The notes beneath the pieces were generated by a model. That model saw only the letters and a list, made by a program, of their open reading frames with translations, ran no database searches and had not been told where the DNA came from. This document shows positions 35,620-42,980 of a stretch of DNA of 64,000 nt, piece after piece. The stretch covers positions 8,307-72,306 of the forward strand of contig DAOOPM010000020.1 of NCBI GenBank assembly GCA_035388225.1. The letters run 5' to 3'. The stretch is from SB25 sp029560875 (GTDB lineage: Bacteria; Bacteroidota; Bacteroidia; Bacteroidales; Tenuifilaceae). Each line of letters starts with the position of its first letter. Position 1 is the first letter of the stretch. The position numbers and the translations under genes are program-made.

Positions 35620-37257
35620 TTACATCATATCCATTCCGCCCATGCCTGGTCCGCCCATTGGAGCCATTGGCTTATCTTCTTTCTTCTCAGTAATTACACA
35701 CTCGGTTGTGAGTAGTAAGCCTGCAATAGAAGCAGCATTTTCAAGGGCTACGCGAGCAACCTTGGTTGGGTCAATTACACCGCTTTTGAATAGATTTTCG
35801 TACTTGTCGGTTTGAGCGTTGTAACCGTAATCATCCTTACCTTCTTTTACTTTCTGAACAATTACAGAACCTTCCATGCCTGCGTTAGCAACAATCTGAC
35901 GAAGTGGTTCTTCAATTGCTCTTTTTACGATAAGAATACCAGTGGTTTCGTCATCGTTGATACCCTTTTGGTTTTCAAGAGCCTCAATAGCGCGGATGTA
36001 TGCAACACCACCACCAGGAATAATACCTTCCTCAACAGCAGCACGGGTTGCGTTTAGAGCATCATCAACACGGTCTTTCTTCTCCTTCATTTCAGTTTCA
36101 GTAGCAGCACCAACGTAAAGAACTGCAACACCACCGGCTAGTTTAGCCAAACGCTCCTGAAGTTTCTCACGGTCGTAGTCCGATGTGGTATTTTCAATCT
36201 GAACTTTGATTTGAGCAACACGCTTGTCGATATTCTCTTTTGCACCACCACCGTTAACAATGGTTGTGTTCTCCTTATCAAGGGTAATTTTCTCTGCACG
36301 GCCAAGCATATCCATTTTAGCGCCATCCAAACGTAGACCTTTTTCTTCGCTGATTACTATACCGCCAGTTAGGATTGCAATATCCTCAAGCATTTCCTTG
36401 CGACGGTCGCCAAAGCCTGGAGCTTTTACTGCCGCAATCTTCAATGAACCACGTAGTTTGTTAACTACCAATGTGGCAAGCGCCTCGCCTTCAATATCCT
36501 CAGCAATGATTAGCAATGCACGTCCTGCTTGTGCCACTGGCTCAAGTACCGGAAGTAGATCCTTCATTGTAGATATTTTACGATCGGTAATTAAGATAAA
36601 AGGATTTTCAAGCACTGTTATCATCTTGTCAGGATCGGTAATGAAATATGGTGAAATGTAACCACGATCGAACTGCATACCTTCCACTACTTCAACAGTA
36701 GTTTCAATACCTTTTGCCTCTTCAACAGTAATAACACCTTCTTTCTTTACTTTTTTCATTGCCTCAGCAATCAACTTACCAATTTCGTTATCGTTGTTTG
36801 CAGAGATTGTAGCAACCTGCTCAATTTTTTGGTAATCGTCGCCAACCGATACAGTTTGCTTTTTAAGGTGCTCAATAACCTTAGTTACACCTTTATCGAT
36901 ACCACGTTTCAAATCCATAGGATTTGCACCAGCTGTTACGTTCTTTAAACCAACGTTAACAATGGCTTGAGCAAGTACAGTTGCAGTTGTTGTTCCATCA
37001 CCTGCATTATCGGCAGTTTTCGATGCTACCTCTTTTACCATTTGTGCACCAACATTCTCAAATGCATCGCTTAGCTCAATCTCTTTGGCAACGGTAACAC
37101 CGTCCTTAGTTACTTGCTGAGAACCAAATTTTTTCTCAATAACCACATTGCGACCTTTAGGGCCTAAGGTTACTTTAACGGCATTTGCAAGTTGGTCAAC
37201 GCCTCTTTTGAGTTTATCGCGTGCTTCGGTATCGAAATTTAATACTTTTGCTGACAT
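35620..37257 (-). CDS. groEL: 60 kDa chaperonin GroEL
   Basis: A 545-residue chaperonin subunit that folds proteins with GroES in an ATP-dependent cycle. It begins with Ala-Lys-Val-Leu-Asn-Phe-Asp after Met-Ser, contains Gly-Asp-Gly-Thr-Thr-Thr-Ala (ATP site) and the signature Ala-Ala-Val-Glu-Glu-Gly-Ile-Ile-Pro-Gly-Gly-Gly, and ends in the Gly-Met-rich tail. Full length. Lies 37 bases downstream of groES in the same operon. Confidence 0.98.
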   Translation of the reverse strand: MSAKVLNFDTEARDKLKRGVDQLANAVKVTLGPKGRNVVIEKKFGSQQVTKDGVTVAKEIELSDAFENVGAQMVKEVASKTADNAGDGTTTATVLAQAIVNVGLKNVTAGANPMDLKRGIDKGVTKVIEHLKKQTVSVGDDYQKIEQVATISANNDNEIGKLIAEAMKKVKKEGVITVEEAKGIETTVEVVEGMQFDRGYISPYFITDPDKMITVLENPFILITDRKISTMKDLLPVLEPVAQAGRALLIIAEDIEGEALATLVVNKLRGSLKIAAVKAPGFGDRRKEMLEDIAILTGGIVISEEKGLRLDGAKMDMLGRAEKITLDKENTTIVNGGGAKENIDKRVAQIKVQIENTTSDYDREKLQERLAKLAGGVAVLYVGAATETEMKEKKDRVDDALNATRAAVEEGIIPGGGVAYIRAIEALENQKGINDDETTGILIVKRAIEEPLRQIVANAGMEGSVIVQKVKEGKDDYGYNAQTDKYENLFKSGVIDPTKVARVALENAASIAGLLLTTECVITEKKEDKPMAPMGGPGMGGMDMM

Positions 37258-37294
37258 ATTATTTGCTTTAATTTGTTATACAATAGTTTGATAA

Positions 37295-37573
37295 TTAAAT
37301 AATTGCAAGAACGTCGGATTGTTTCATAATCAAATAATCCTTGCCATCAACTGAGATTTCGGTACCAGCGTACTTCCCGTAAAGAACAACATCACCAACC
37401 TTAACCTCCATAGCAACGTCTTTAGTGCCTGGGCCAGCAGCAACAATGGTTCCACGTTGTGGTTTTTCCTTTGCAGTGTCGGGAATGAAAATGCCGCTTG
37501 ATGTTTTCTCTTCGGCCTCCATAGGAAGAATTAATACTCTATCGGCCAATGGTTTAATTTTTACTTCTGACAT
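37295..37573 (-). CDS. groES: 10 kDa co-chaperonin GroES
   Basis: A 92-residue co-chaperonin with the usual Pro-Leu-Ala-Asp-Arg-Val-Leu-Ile opening, a mobile loop (Ser-Ser-Gly-Ile-Phe-Ile-Pro) and the Val-Val-Leu-Tyr-Gly-Lys-Tyr-Ala-Gly segment. First gene of the groES-groEL operon. The 170-base leader region contains a perfect palindrome and a sigma-54-like element described separately; no CIRCE element is present. Confidence 0.98.
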   Translation of the reverse strand: MSEVKIKPLADRVLILPMEAEEKTSSGIFIPDTAKEKPQRGTIVAAGPGTKDVAMEVKVGDVVLYGKYAGTEISVDGKDYLIMKQSDVLAII

Positions 37574-37631
37574 ATTTTTAAGTTTTAATTGTTAGTTAAT
37601 CATTTTTACTGACAGAGGGAAACTTACATAA

Positions 37632-37687
37632 GCTATGCCAAACAGGAAAACTGACTTTTTTGCATAGGTTTGATGTCATAACTGACA
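37632..37687 (-). promoter_or_regulatory. Candidate sigma-54-like promoter and upstream palindrome of groES
   Basis: On the minus strand TTTGGCATAGCTTATGTA resembles the -24/-12 consensus: the -24 GG is present, the -12 GC reads GT. About 25 bases upstream is the perfect inverted repeat TGTCA-taac-TGACA (37674-37687), suitable as an activator site. Further TGAC copies occur nearby. A sigma-54 activator gene lies 2 kb away. Tentative. Confidence 0.35.
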
Positions 37688-37729
37688 GTGGTGATGACGC
37701 GAATATTGTCAATAAAAGTAGTTCAAATA

Positions 37730-37771
37730 TTATAAATAAAAAAGTGTCAGCATTTTACACTGCTGACACTT
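37730..37771 (-). terminator. secG terminator
   Basis: An 11-bp perfect stem AAGTGTCAGCA/TGCTGACACTT (37742-37752 and 37761-37771) with an 8-base loop, followed on the minus strand by a T-rich run. It separates the lptE-secG operon from groES. Confidence 0.85.
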
Positions 37772-37794
37772 GATTTATTGAAGTTACTCAAAAA

Positions 37795-38139
37795 TTATTT
37801 TGTAGAATCTTGCGAAGCGGTTCCCGATGCTGGTGTCTGGAAATCAGGTAATGCATTCTCGCTAGGGGTATCCTTCATTTTTGACTCAAGGATAGACTTT
37901 TGCTCAACAACAGTTTTAGTTGGCATAGTTAAAGTTGCCAAGAAAGCAAGAACAACTAGGCTAACAGCAAGTGTCCATGTTGCTTTTTCTAATAAATCGG
38001 CAGTTTTTCTAACGCCCATAATTTGGTTGGATCCAGCAAAATTTGATGCTAAACCGCCTCCCTTAGGATTCTGCACTAGTACAATTAGAATTAGTAGAAT
38101 GCAGACAATGAGTATCAATACAGAAAATAATGTGTACAT
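37795..38139 (-). CDS. secG: Preprotein translocase subunit SecG
   Basis: A 114-residue inner-membrane protein with two hydrophobic helices (about 3-24 and 53-72). Between them is the SecG signature Val-Gln-Asn-Pro-Lys-Gly-Gly-Gly-Leu-Ala-Ser-Asn-Phe. It is an accessory part of the SecYEG channel. The C-terminal tail is hydrophilic, rich in Ser and Thr, longer than in E. coli but usual for the phylum. Last gene of the operon starting at the sigma-54 activator. Confidence 0.93.
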   Translation of the reverse strand: MYTLFSVLILIVCILLILIVLVQNPKGGGLASNFAGSNQIMGVRKTADLLEKATWTLAVSLVVLAFLATLTMPTKTVVEQKSILESKMKDTPSENALPDFQTPASGTASQDSTK

Positions 38140-38150
38140 CGTTTAAAATA

Positions 38151-38906
38151 TTAATGTTTACTATTTATTTGCTCTTTAACTTTTTGAATTCGATCGGCAA
38201 AGTAACTACTTTTTTCTGGATATTTCAAACATAATTTTTCGTAAACAGCTAAAGCTTTTTCAAAATATCCTTGTGAGATGTAAATCTGAGCCAAAGGCTC
38301 ACTTGCCAACTCTTCGGGCTCCTCTATGGATTTTGTGGAAATATCTTCGTTCTCAATAACTTCGCCTGGCTGAGGCATTGTGGGGCGTTCAATTTTTGGA
38401 ATGTTGCTTAAAAATGCATCAATTAAACTAGATGAATTAGCACTGGATTCCGATATGGAATTTTCAACGTCACCGTCAATTAGTTCAAGTATATCCGTAT
38501 CTGTTGAATCTGATGTGGCTTCAGCAGTTATTGTTACAGCATCGGTATGGTTTGAGTCCTCAAGGAGTACGAACGATGCTTCGGATGAGGATTTCTTTGT
38601 TTTAGGCCTTCCTTTCGTTGGTTTCTTGGCTTCAACCACCTCCTGAGCCGCTTCAAGATTAATCATAATTGGCGTAGTAGGGTTGAGCAATTTGTAAAGG
38701 TGTTGGCGGCTAGGGATTAAACTTGCCTGATTTTGAATTTGGTGGTTTAAGGATTCGTTCCCGAGCTGCTTTAAATTCAGCAGATAGAGCGCTCTGGCAC
38801 CTTGAAAATAAGGATATTTTTCAATTAAGTCTTTAATCTGTTCCAGGCTAGTTGAGGAAAACTTGCTGGATGAATCTATTAGGTCATAAAAGGTTTCTTT
38901 TTCCAT
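38151..38906 (-). CDS. Cytosolic protein with C-terminal TPR-like repeat
   Basis: A 251-residue protein. The ATG at 38906 (MEKETFYDL) is chosen because it starts 4 bases after the lptE stop; the frame further upstream overlaps lptE. An N-terminal helical part with Tyr-Pro-Tyr-Phe-Gln-Gly-Ala-Arg-Ala-Leu-Tyr-Leu is followed by a low-complexity acidic Ser/Thr/Glu linker (about 110-200) and a C-terminal single TPR-like helix pair, Ala-Gln-Ile-Tyr-Ile-Ser-Gln-Gly-Tyr-Phe-Glu-Lys-Ala-Leu-Ala-Val-Tyr-Glu. A protein of this type commonly lies between lptE and secG in the phylum; its job is not known. Confidence 0.75.
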   Translation of the reverse strand: MEKETFYDLIDSSSKFSSTSLEQIKDLIEKYPYFQGARALYLLNLKQLGNESLNHQIQNQASLIPSRQHLYKLLNPTTPIMINLEAAQEVVEAKKPTKGRPKTKKSSSEASFVLLEDSNHTDAVTITAEATSDSTDTDILELIDGDVENSISESSANSSSLIDAFLSNIPKIERPTMPQPGEVIENEDISTKSIEEPEELASEPLAQIYISQGYFEKALAVYEKLCLKYPEKSSYFADRIQKVKEQINSKH

Positions 38907-38910
38907 AGTT

Positions 38911-39423
38911 TTACCAATTTGCAACTGCTGCATTGAAAATATCATCAACTAATTTTTCTAGAATTTTGCCTACAAGTTCACTCTCTATTGATGTGAAGTT
39001 TTGACTGCTACTATAATTTTCGTATTGAGTAAATGTTTTGTCGTAGTTTTTTGTCGGATCAATAGTGTTGACAAACTTTACTTTTACCGAAATGGTAAAT
39101 CTGTTTTCAGCAGCAATTTCATTGCCTTGGATTGCAACCGGAGCAAAAGTGTACTGGGTTATTTGGCCAGAGAAAGCCAAATCGCCAAAGTCTCTTACTA
39201 CCGATAAGCGGGTTTGGGAAACAAATCTGTTTTTAAGATCTTCGGTTATTTGACTACTTAGCGTTGGATTTACAATGCTGGCCAAATTCTGAAAAAGTTG
39301 AACACTTACAGTGTTTGCCTCTGTGGGAATTGATGCTCCTGTGAATGAGTATTTTACGCTGCAGCCATGATGCAGGGGTAATGCTAAAATTAACAGCAGA
39401 AAAATATGTTTTGTAACTTTCAT
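38911..39423 (-). CDS. lptE: LptE-type LPS-assembly lipoprotein
   Basis: A 170-residue lipoprotein with lipobox Leu-His-His-Gly-Cys (Cys21) and a Tyr-Ser-Phe-Thr-Gly-Ala opening typical of the Bacteroidota LptE-like family (LptE/LptB-plug function). It has a Leu-Ser-Ser-Gln-Ile-Thr-Glu-Asp-Leu-Lys-Asn-Arg-Phe helix and later a Gly-Gln-Ile-Thr-Gln-Tyr strand. LptE plugs the LptD translocon in the outer membrane and helps insert LPS. It lies 6 bases from the activator gene and next to kdsB (Kdo activation), which fits an LPS role. Confidence 0.85.
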   Translation of the reverse strand: MKVTKHIFLLLILALPLHHGCSVKYSFTGASIPTEANTVSVQLFQNLASIVNPTLSSQITEDLKNRFVSQTRLSVVRDFGDLAFSGQITQYTFAPVAIQGNEIAAENRFTISVKVKFVNTIDPTKNYDKTFTQYENYSSSQNFTSIESELVGKILEKLVDDIFNAAVANW

Positions 39424-39429
39424 AATGTG

Positions 39430-40668
39430 CTATTCTATATTAAACTCCTTTATTTTCCTGTAAAGTGTACGCTCCGAGATTCCCAATTCGGCTGCAGCAT
39501 TTTTTCTTCGGCCTTTATGTTTTTCTAAAGCCTTTTTGATTAACTCTACCTCTTTTTCCTCCAAAGATAACGATTCCTCAATAATTTCTTCGGTATCCTG
39601 AATATCATTTGCATTTTGAACAAATGGTTTGCTGTCGAACTGAACTGTTGGGGTTTTTGTTATTATTGTGTCGTTAGAGTTGTATAGGTTTTGAAAGACA
39701 GGAGCATTCTGAATTTGTGGGTCGATATTACTAACCCCATTTGACATTAAATCGTTTACTAACTTTTTTAAATCGTTCACGTCGTTTCTCATGTCGAAAA
39801 GGATTTTATAGAGTATTTCCCGTTCCGATGCAAATGTTTGCTCATCAATCCCCTTCTTGCCGTATAGTGTAGGAAGTTTGGAGACTGCAAAATCCGGCAG
39901 GTACCTTAATAGTATTTCAGCAGTTATTATCCTACTTTGCTCTATTATTGATATTTGTTCTGTTACATTTTTGAGTTGACGAATATTACCTGGCCATTTG
40001 TAGTTAACTAGTGCTCTACGAGCATCATCATCGAGAGATATTGAAGGCATTCGGTATTTTTCGGCAAAATCACTGGCGAACTTTCTGAAAAGCAATGGGA
40101 TATCCTCAACTCTTTCGCGTAATGGGGGTATGTGGATTGGCACTGTGTTTAGTCGGTAGTAAAGGTCTTCGCGAAATTTGCCTTCCTGAATTGCCTCTGG
40201 AACGTTTACGTTGGTGGCTGCAACAACCCTAACATTTGTTTTTTGAACCTTTGATGAGCCAACTCTGATGAACTCACCAGTTTCTAAAACTCTTAGAAGT
40301 CGAACCTGTGTGGATAGAGGCAATTCGGCCACCTCGTCAAGAAATATTGTACCACCATTGGCAACCTCAAAGTAACCCTGACGACTATCGGTAGCGCCGG
40401 TAAATGCACCTTTTTCGTGGCCGAAAAGTTCTGAATCGATTGTTCCTTCGGGAATTGCACCGCAGTTAACGGCAATGTATGCCCCATGTTTGCGGGCGCT
40501 ATACTGATGCACTATCTGTGGAAAAACTTCTTTTCCGGTTCCGCTTTCACCAGTAATCAGAACCGAAAGGTCGGTATGTGCCACTTGTCGGGCTATATCT
40601 ATAGCACGGTTAAGGCCTGTTGCATTACCAATAATTCCAAAACGTTGCTTAATGCTTTGCAGTTCCAT
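39430..40668 (-). CDS. Sigma-54-dependent transcriptional activator without receiver
   Basis: A 412-residue activator starting at the ATG at 40668 (MELQSIKQRFG). The AAA+ domain starts almost at the N-terminus: Walker A Gly-Glu-Ser-Gly-Thr-Gly-Lys-Glu (40-47), the sigma-54-contacting loop Gly-Ala-Phe-Thr-Gly-Ala (87-92), Walker B Gly-Thr-Ile-Phe-Leu-Asp-Glu and an Arg-finger region. After a linker, a Fis-type helix-turn-helix (Ala-Ala-Ala-Glu-Leu-Gly-Ile-Ser-Glu-Arg-Thr-Leu-Tyr-Arg) closes the protein. There is no receiver or GAF domain, so activity must be set by another protein or by level, as with PspF. First gene of the lptE-secG operon. Confidence 0.9.
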   Translation of the reverse strand: MELQSIKQRFGIIGNATGLNRAIDIARQVAHTDLSVLITGESGTGKEVFPQIVHQYSARKHGAYIAVNCGAIPEGTIDSELFGHEKGAFTGATDSRQGYFEVANGGTIFLDEVAELPLSTQVRLLRVLETGEFIRVGSSKVQKTNVRVVAATNVNVPEAIQEGKFREDLYYRLNTVPIHIPPLRERVEDIPLLFRKFASDFAEKYRMPSISLDDDARRALVNYKWPGNIRQLKNVTEQISIIEQSRIITAEILLRYLPDFAVSKLPTLYGKKGIDEQTFASEREILYKILFDMRNDVNDLKKLVNDLMSNGVSNIDPQIQNAPVFQNLYNSNDTIITKTPTVQFDSKPFVQNANDIQDTEEIIEESLSLEEKEVELIKKALEKHKGRRKNAAAELGISERTLYRKIKEFNIE

Positions 40669-40707
40669 TTTAAAATAGGGGCTGTTTGTATTCAATGTAA
40701 CTGACAA

Positions 40708-40926
40708 AATTACATTTTTTAATTATTTCCTAAAATTAGAAATAGTTAAATTTCATAAAACAGTTTGTTGCTTATTGCTAGTTACAGAGAGTTTTTCTTG
40801 ATATTCAAAGAATGGAACTGACAATATTGCCGCATTTAGGATTGCCGTTTTTAAAATAAACTTATACATAGTATGCAATTGAAAGTTTGATACTAAATTT
40901 GTAATTGAAAATGCATAATTTATGGT
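40708..40926. other. Divergent promoter region (sigma-54 activator / kdsB)
   Basis: 219 bases with no coding frame. On the plus side TAAATTTG at 40894-40901 is a perfect -7 element 25 bases before the kdsB start. ACTGACA occurs twice (near 40699 and 40816). No sigma-54 element with correct spacing was seen here. Confidence 0.4.
40894..40901 (+). promoter_or_regulatory. Candidate -7 promoter element of kdsB
   Basis: TAAATTTG matches the TAnnTTTG consensus 25 bases before the start codon; the -33 element is poor. Confidence 0.4.
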
Positions 40927-41700
40927 ATGAAAATATTAGGACTAATTCCAGCACGATATGCTTCGACTCGTTTCCCTGGTAAACCTTTGGCCTTAATTGC
41001 CGACAAGCCAATGATTCAATGGGTTTATCAAAGGGCTTCTGAAGTTTTTGATTACACTTATGTGGCTACCGATGACGAAAGGATTGCCAAGGCTGTGGAA
41101 TCCTTTGGTGGAAGGGTTGTGATGACCTCTGACAAACATCAGAGTGGCACCGATAGATGCGCCGAAGCATTAGAAAAAGTGACTACTTTAACTTCAATTA
41201 AGTTTGATGTTGTGGTAAATATCCAGGGTGATGAGCCCTTTATTCAAGCTCAACAGTTAATGAATGTTTCGGGATGTTTTACTGATGATACGGTTCAGAT
41301 TGCAACACTGGTTAAGGCATTTTGCGCAAGCGAAGATATTTTTAATCCAAACTCGCCTAAGGTAATTTTCAATACTCAAAATGAGGCTATTTATTTTAGC
41401 CGAGCAGCAATCCCTTTCATAAGAGGTAAGGAGCGTGAGGATTGGAAGTATAATCGTAAATACTATAAGCATATTGGGCTTTATGCCTATAGAGCAGATG
41501 TACTAAGGGAAATTACAAAACTTCCACAGTCTTCGCTTGAGTTAGCGGAATCGCTAGAGCAACTTCGGTGGATTGAAAACGGATATAAAATAAAAGTCTT
41601 TGAAACCAATTTAGAGACACTGGCGGTTGATACCCCTGAGGATTTGGAAAGGGTAAAGGTTTACGCAACAAGTATGCTTTACGATAAAGAAAAAGATTAG
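40927..41700 (+). CDS. kdsB: 3-deoxy-manno-octulosonate cytidylyltransferase
   Basis: A 257-residue enzyme that makes CMP-Kdo from Kdo and CTP for lipopolysaccharide core synthesis. Motifs: Leu-Ile-Pro-Ala-Arg-Tyr-Ala-Ser-Thr-Arg-Phe-Pro-Gly-Lys-Pro-Leu at the N-terminus, Ala-Thr-Asp-Asp-Glu-Arg, Val-Asn-Ile-Gln-Gly-Asp-Glu-Pro-Phe and a Glu-Ser-Leu-Glu-Gln-Leu-Arg segment near the end. Length is normal. Divergent from the lptE operon, so LPS functions cluster here. Confidence 0.96.
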   Translation: MKILGLIPARYASTRFPGKPLALIADKPMIQWVYQRASEVFDYTYVATDDERIAKAVESFGGRVVMTSDKHQSGTDRCAEALEKVTTLTSIKFDVVVNIQGDEPFIQAQQLMNVSGCFTDDTVQIATLVKAFCASEDIFNPNSPKVIFNTQNEAIYFSRAAIPFIRGKEREDWKYNRKYYKHIGLYAYRADVLREITKLPQSSLELAESLEQLRWIENGYKIKVFETNLETLAVDTPEDLERVKVYATSMLYDKEKD

Positions 41701-41721
41701 TTGGCGAAACTTAGCAAAAGA

Positions 41722-41756
41722 AAAAGGACACAAATTGCTGTGTCCTTTTCTTTTTT
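41722..41756. terminator. Bidirectional terminator between kdsB and the nuclease-like gene
   Basis: An 11-bp perfect stem AAAAGGACACA/TGTGTCCTTTT (41722-41732 and 41739-41749), with T or A runs on both flanks, between convergent genes. Confidence 0.88.
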
Positions 41757-41767
41757 GGAATATTTTT

Positions 41768-42814
41768 CTATTTCTTCTCCTTTATTAGGAATAAGTAAAC
41801 AGGGAAGTGGTCGGAGTAACCACCCGTAAAATTATTGCCAACATATGTGCGGAAAGGATAACCAGCAAACTGACCGCTAGATTGTTGTAGGAAAGGTTTG
41901 TTGAACACCTTTGATTTAAAGAAAACCCAATTTGTTTTATCCTCGTTCACTAAAGGTTGAGATATAATAAGGTTATCGAAAAGATTCCATGAATCCTGAT
42001 ATGCCAACGAGCCAATGCCACTTTTGTAAAGATCGAACATTGTGTTGAAAAGCTCCCCTTGCTTTAAATTTTTTGAGCCTCTTTTTGCGCCGAGTGTGCC
42101 AACTATACTTTTGCTATCGGGGTCATCATTTAAGTCGCCCATAATTACAATTTTAGCATTGGGCTCGGTTTGCTGAATTGAGTCAACGATCGATTTTGTT
42201 AATTTTGCAGCAGCAACCCTGAATGGGAGGCTCCTTTTCTCGCCACCTCTACGCGAAGGCCAGTGCCCTACAATAATGTGTATTTGTTCACCATCGAGCA
42301 ATCCGGTAACCACAAGTTGATCGCGCGACTTAAAATTTGGGTTATCAGGCATAGTTAAGCGGGCAGAGCGCGATGATGTAACAGTAAAAAAATCTGGGCG
42401 GTATATTAACCCAACGTCAACTCCTCTGGCATCAGGAGAATCGTAATGAACAATATCATACTTTGATTCCTTAAGCTTAGTGTTCTTGGTTAAATCTTCA
42501 AGTACAGTTCTGTTCTCAATTTCGCATACACCAAGAATTACTGGACCACCAGGGAACATTTCATTGCCTATTTGTGATATAACATCGGCCATGTTGTTCA
42601 TTTTATGCCAGTAGCGCGAGGAGGTGAACTGATTAATCCCCTCGGGAGTAAATTCAGTATCATTAGGTCCTGGTATGGTATCAAAAAGATTCTCTAAGTT
42701 GTAAAAACCAATACAGCTAACTTTGTACAACTTCTTATCTTGTGCTACATTTGCACCGCAAATTAGCGTCAAGGCTATGAGCAGCAACGAATTCTTTAGA
42801 AATAATCTATACAT
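41768..42814 (-). CDS. Secreted endonuclease/exonuclease/phosphatase family protein
   Basis: A 348-residue exported enzyme with a signal peptide ending near Ala-Asn-Val-Ala-Gln. The EEP catalytic set is visible in order: Asn-Leu-Glu-Asn near residue 40, Val-Cys-Glu-Ile-Glu-Asn (metal-binding Glu), Val-Gly-His-Trp-Pro-Ser-Arg-Arg-Gly-Gly (His), Met-Gly-Asp-Leu-Asn-Asp-Asp-Pro (Asp/Asn pair) and Gly-Tyr-Ser-Asp-His-Phe-Pro-Val (Asp-His). Such enzymes cut phosphodiester bonds in DNA, RNA or lipids. It faces away from a TonB receptor and two DUF5689 genes across a shared 166-base promoter region, so it probably acts with them on an extracellular substrate. Confidence 0.85.
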   Translation of the reverse strand: MYRLFLKNSLLLIALTLICGANVAQDKKLYKVSCIGFYNLENLFDTIPGPNDTEFTPEGINQFTSSRYWHKMNNMADVISQIGNEMFPGGPVILGVCEIENRTVLEDLTKNTKLKESKYDIVHYDSPDARGVDVGLIYRPDFFTVTSSRSARLTMPDNPNFKSRDQLVVTGLLDGEQIHIIVGHWPSRRGGEKRSLPFRVAAAKLTKSIVDSIQQTEPNAKIVIMGDLNDDPDSKSIVGTLGAKRGSKNLKQGELFNTMFDLYKSGIGSLAYQDSWNLFDNLIISQPLVNEDKTNWVFFKSKVFNKPFLQQSSGQFAGYPFRTYVGNNFTGGYSDHFPVYLFLIKEKK

Positions 42815-42844
42815 ATTTAAAAGTTCTTAGGATAAACAACCGAG

Positions 42845-42852
42845 CAAAGATA
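42845..42852 (-). promoter_or_regulatory. Candidate -7 element of the nuclease-like gene
   Basis: On the minus strand TATCTTTG, a perfect -7 consensus, about 30 bases before the start codon, preceded by a T-rich stretch at the -33 distance. Confidence 0.45.
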
Positions 42853-42919
42853 GTTATATCCGTAAAAAAAGACATCAAAATTGATAATAATTAGTAAAAA
42901 AGTTATTTTTTTGCATCTT

Positions 42920-42927
42920 TAAATTTG
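42920..42927 (+). promoter_or_regulatory. Candidate -7 element of the TonB receptor operon
   Basis: TAAATTTG, perfect to consensus, about 54 bases before the receptor start; no good -33 element at the right distance. Confidence 0.35.
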
Positions 42928-42980
42928 GTGTATCGTATCATCATAATTGAAGAATAAATTAATCAATAAATAAACTGTAA

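Noticed and set aside
36224..36661. A 145-codon open frame on the plus strand opposite groEL
   Set aside because: It is the antisense shadow of a highly conserved gene, rich in Ser and Ile from reversed GroEL codons, with no start signal.
37574..37790. CIRCE operator upstream of groES
   Set aside because: The TTAGCACTC-N9-GAGTGCTAA pattern is absent; the palindrome here is TGTCA-N4-TGACA.
40800..40835. Sigma-54 promoter ahead of kdsB at ACTGACAATATTGCC
   Set aside because: The spacing between the -24-like and -12-like parts is too short for the consensus; a TAAATTTG element closer to the gene is a better candidate.
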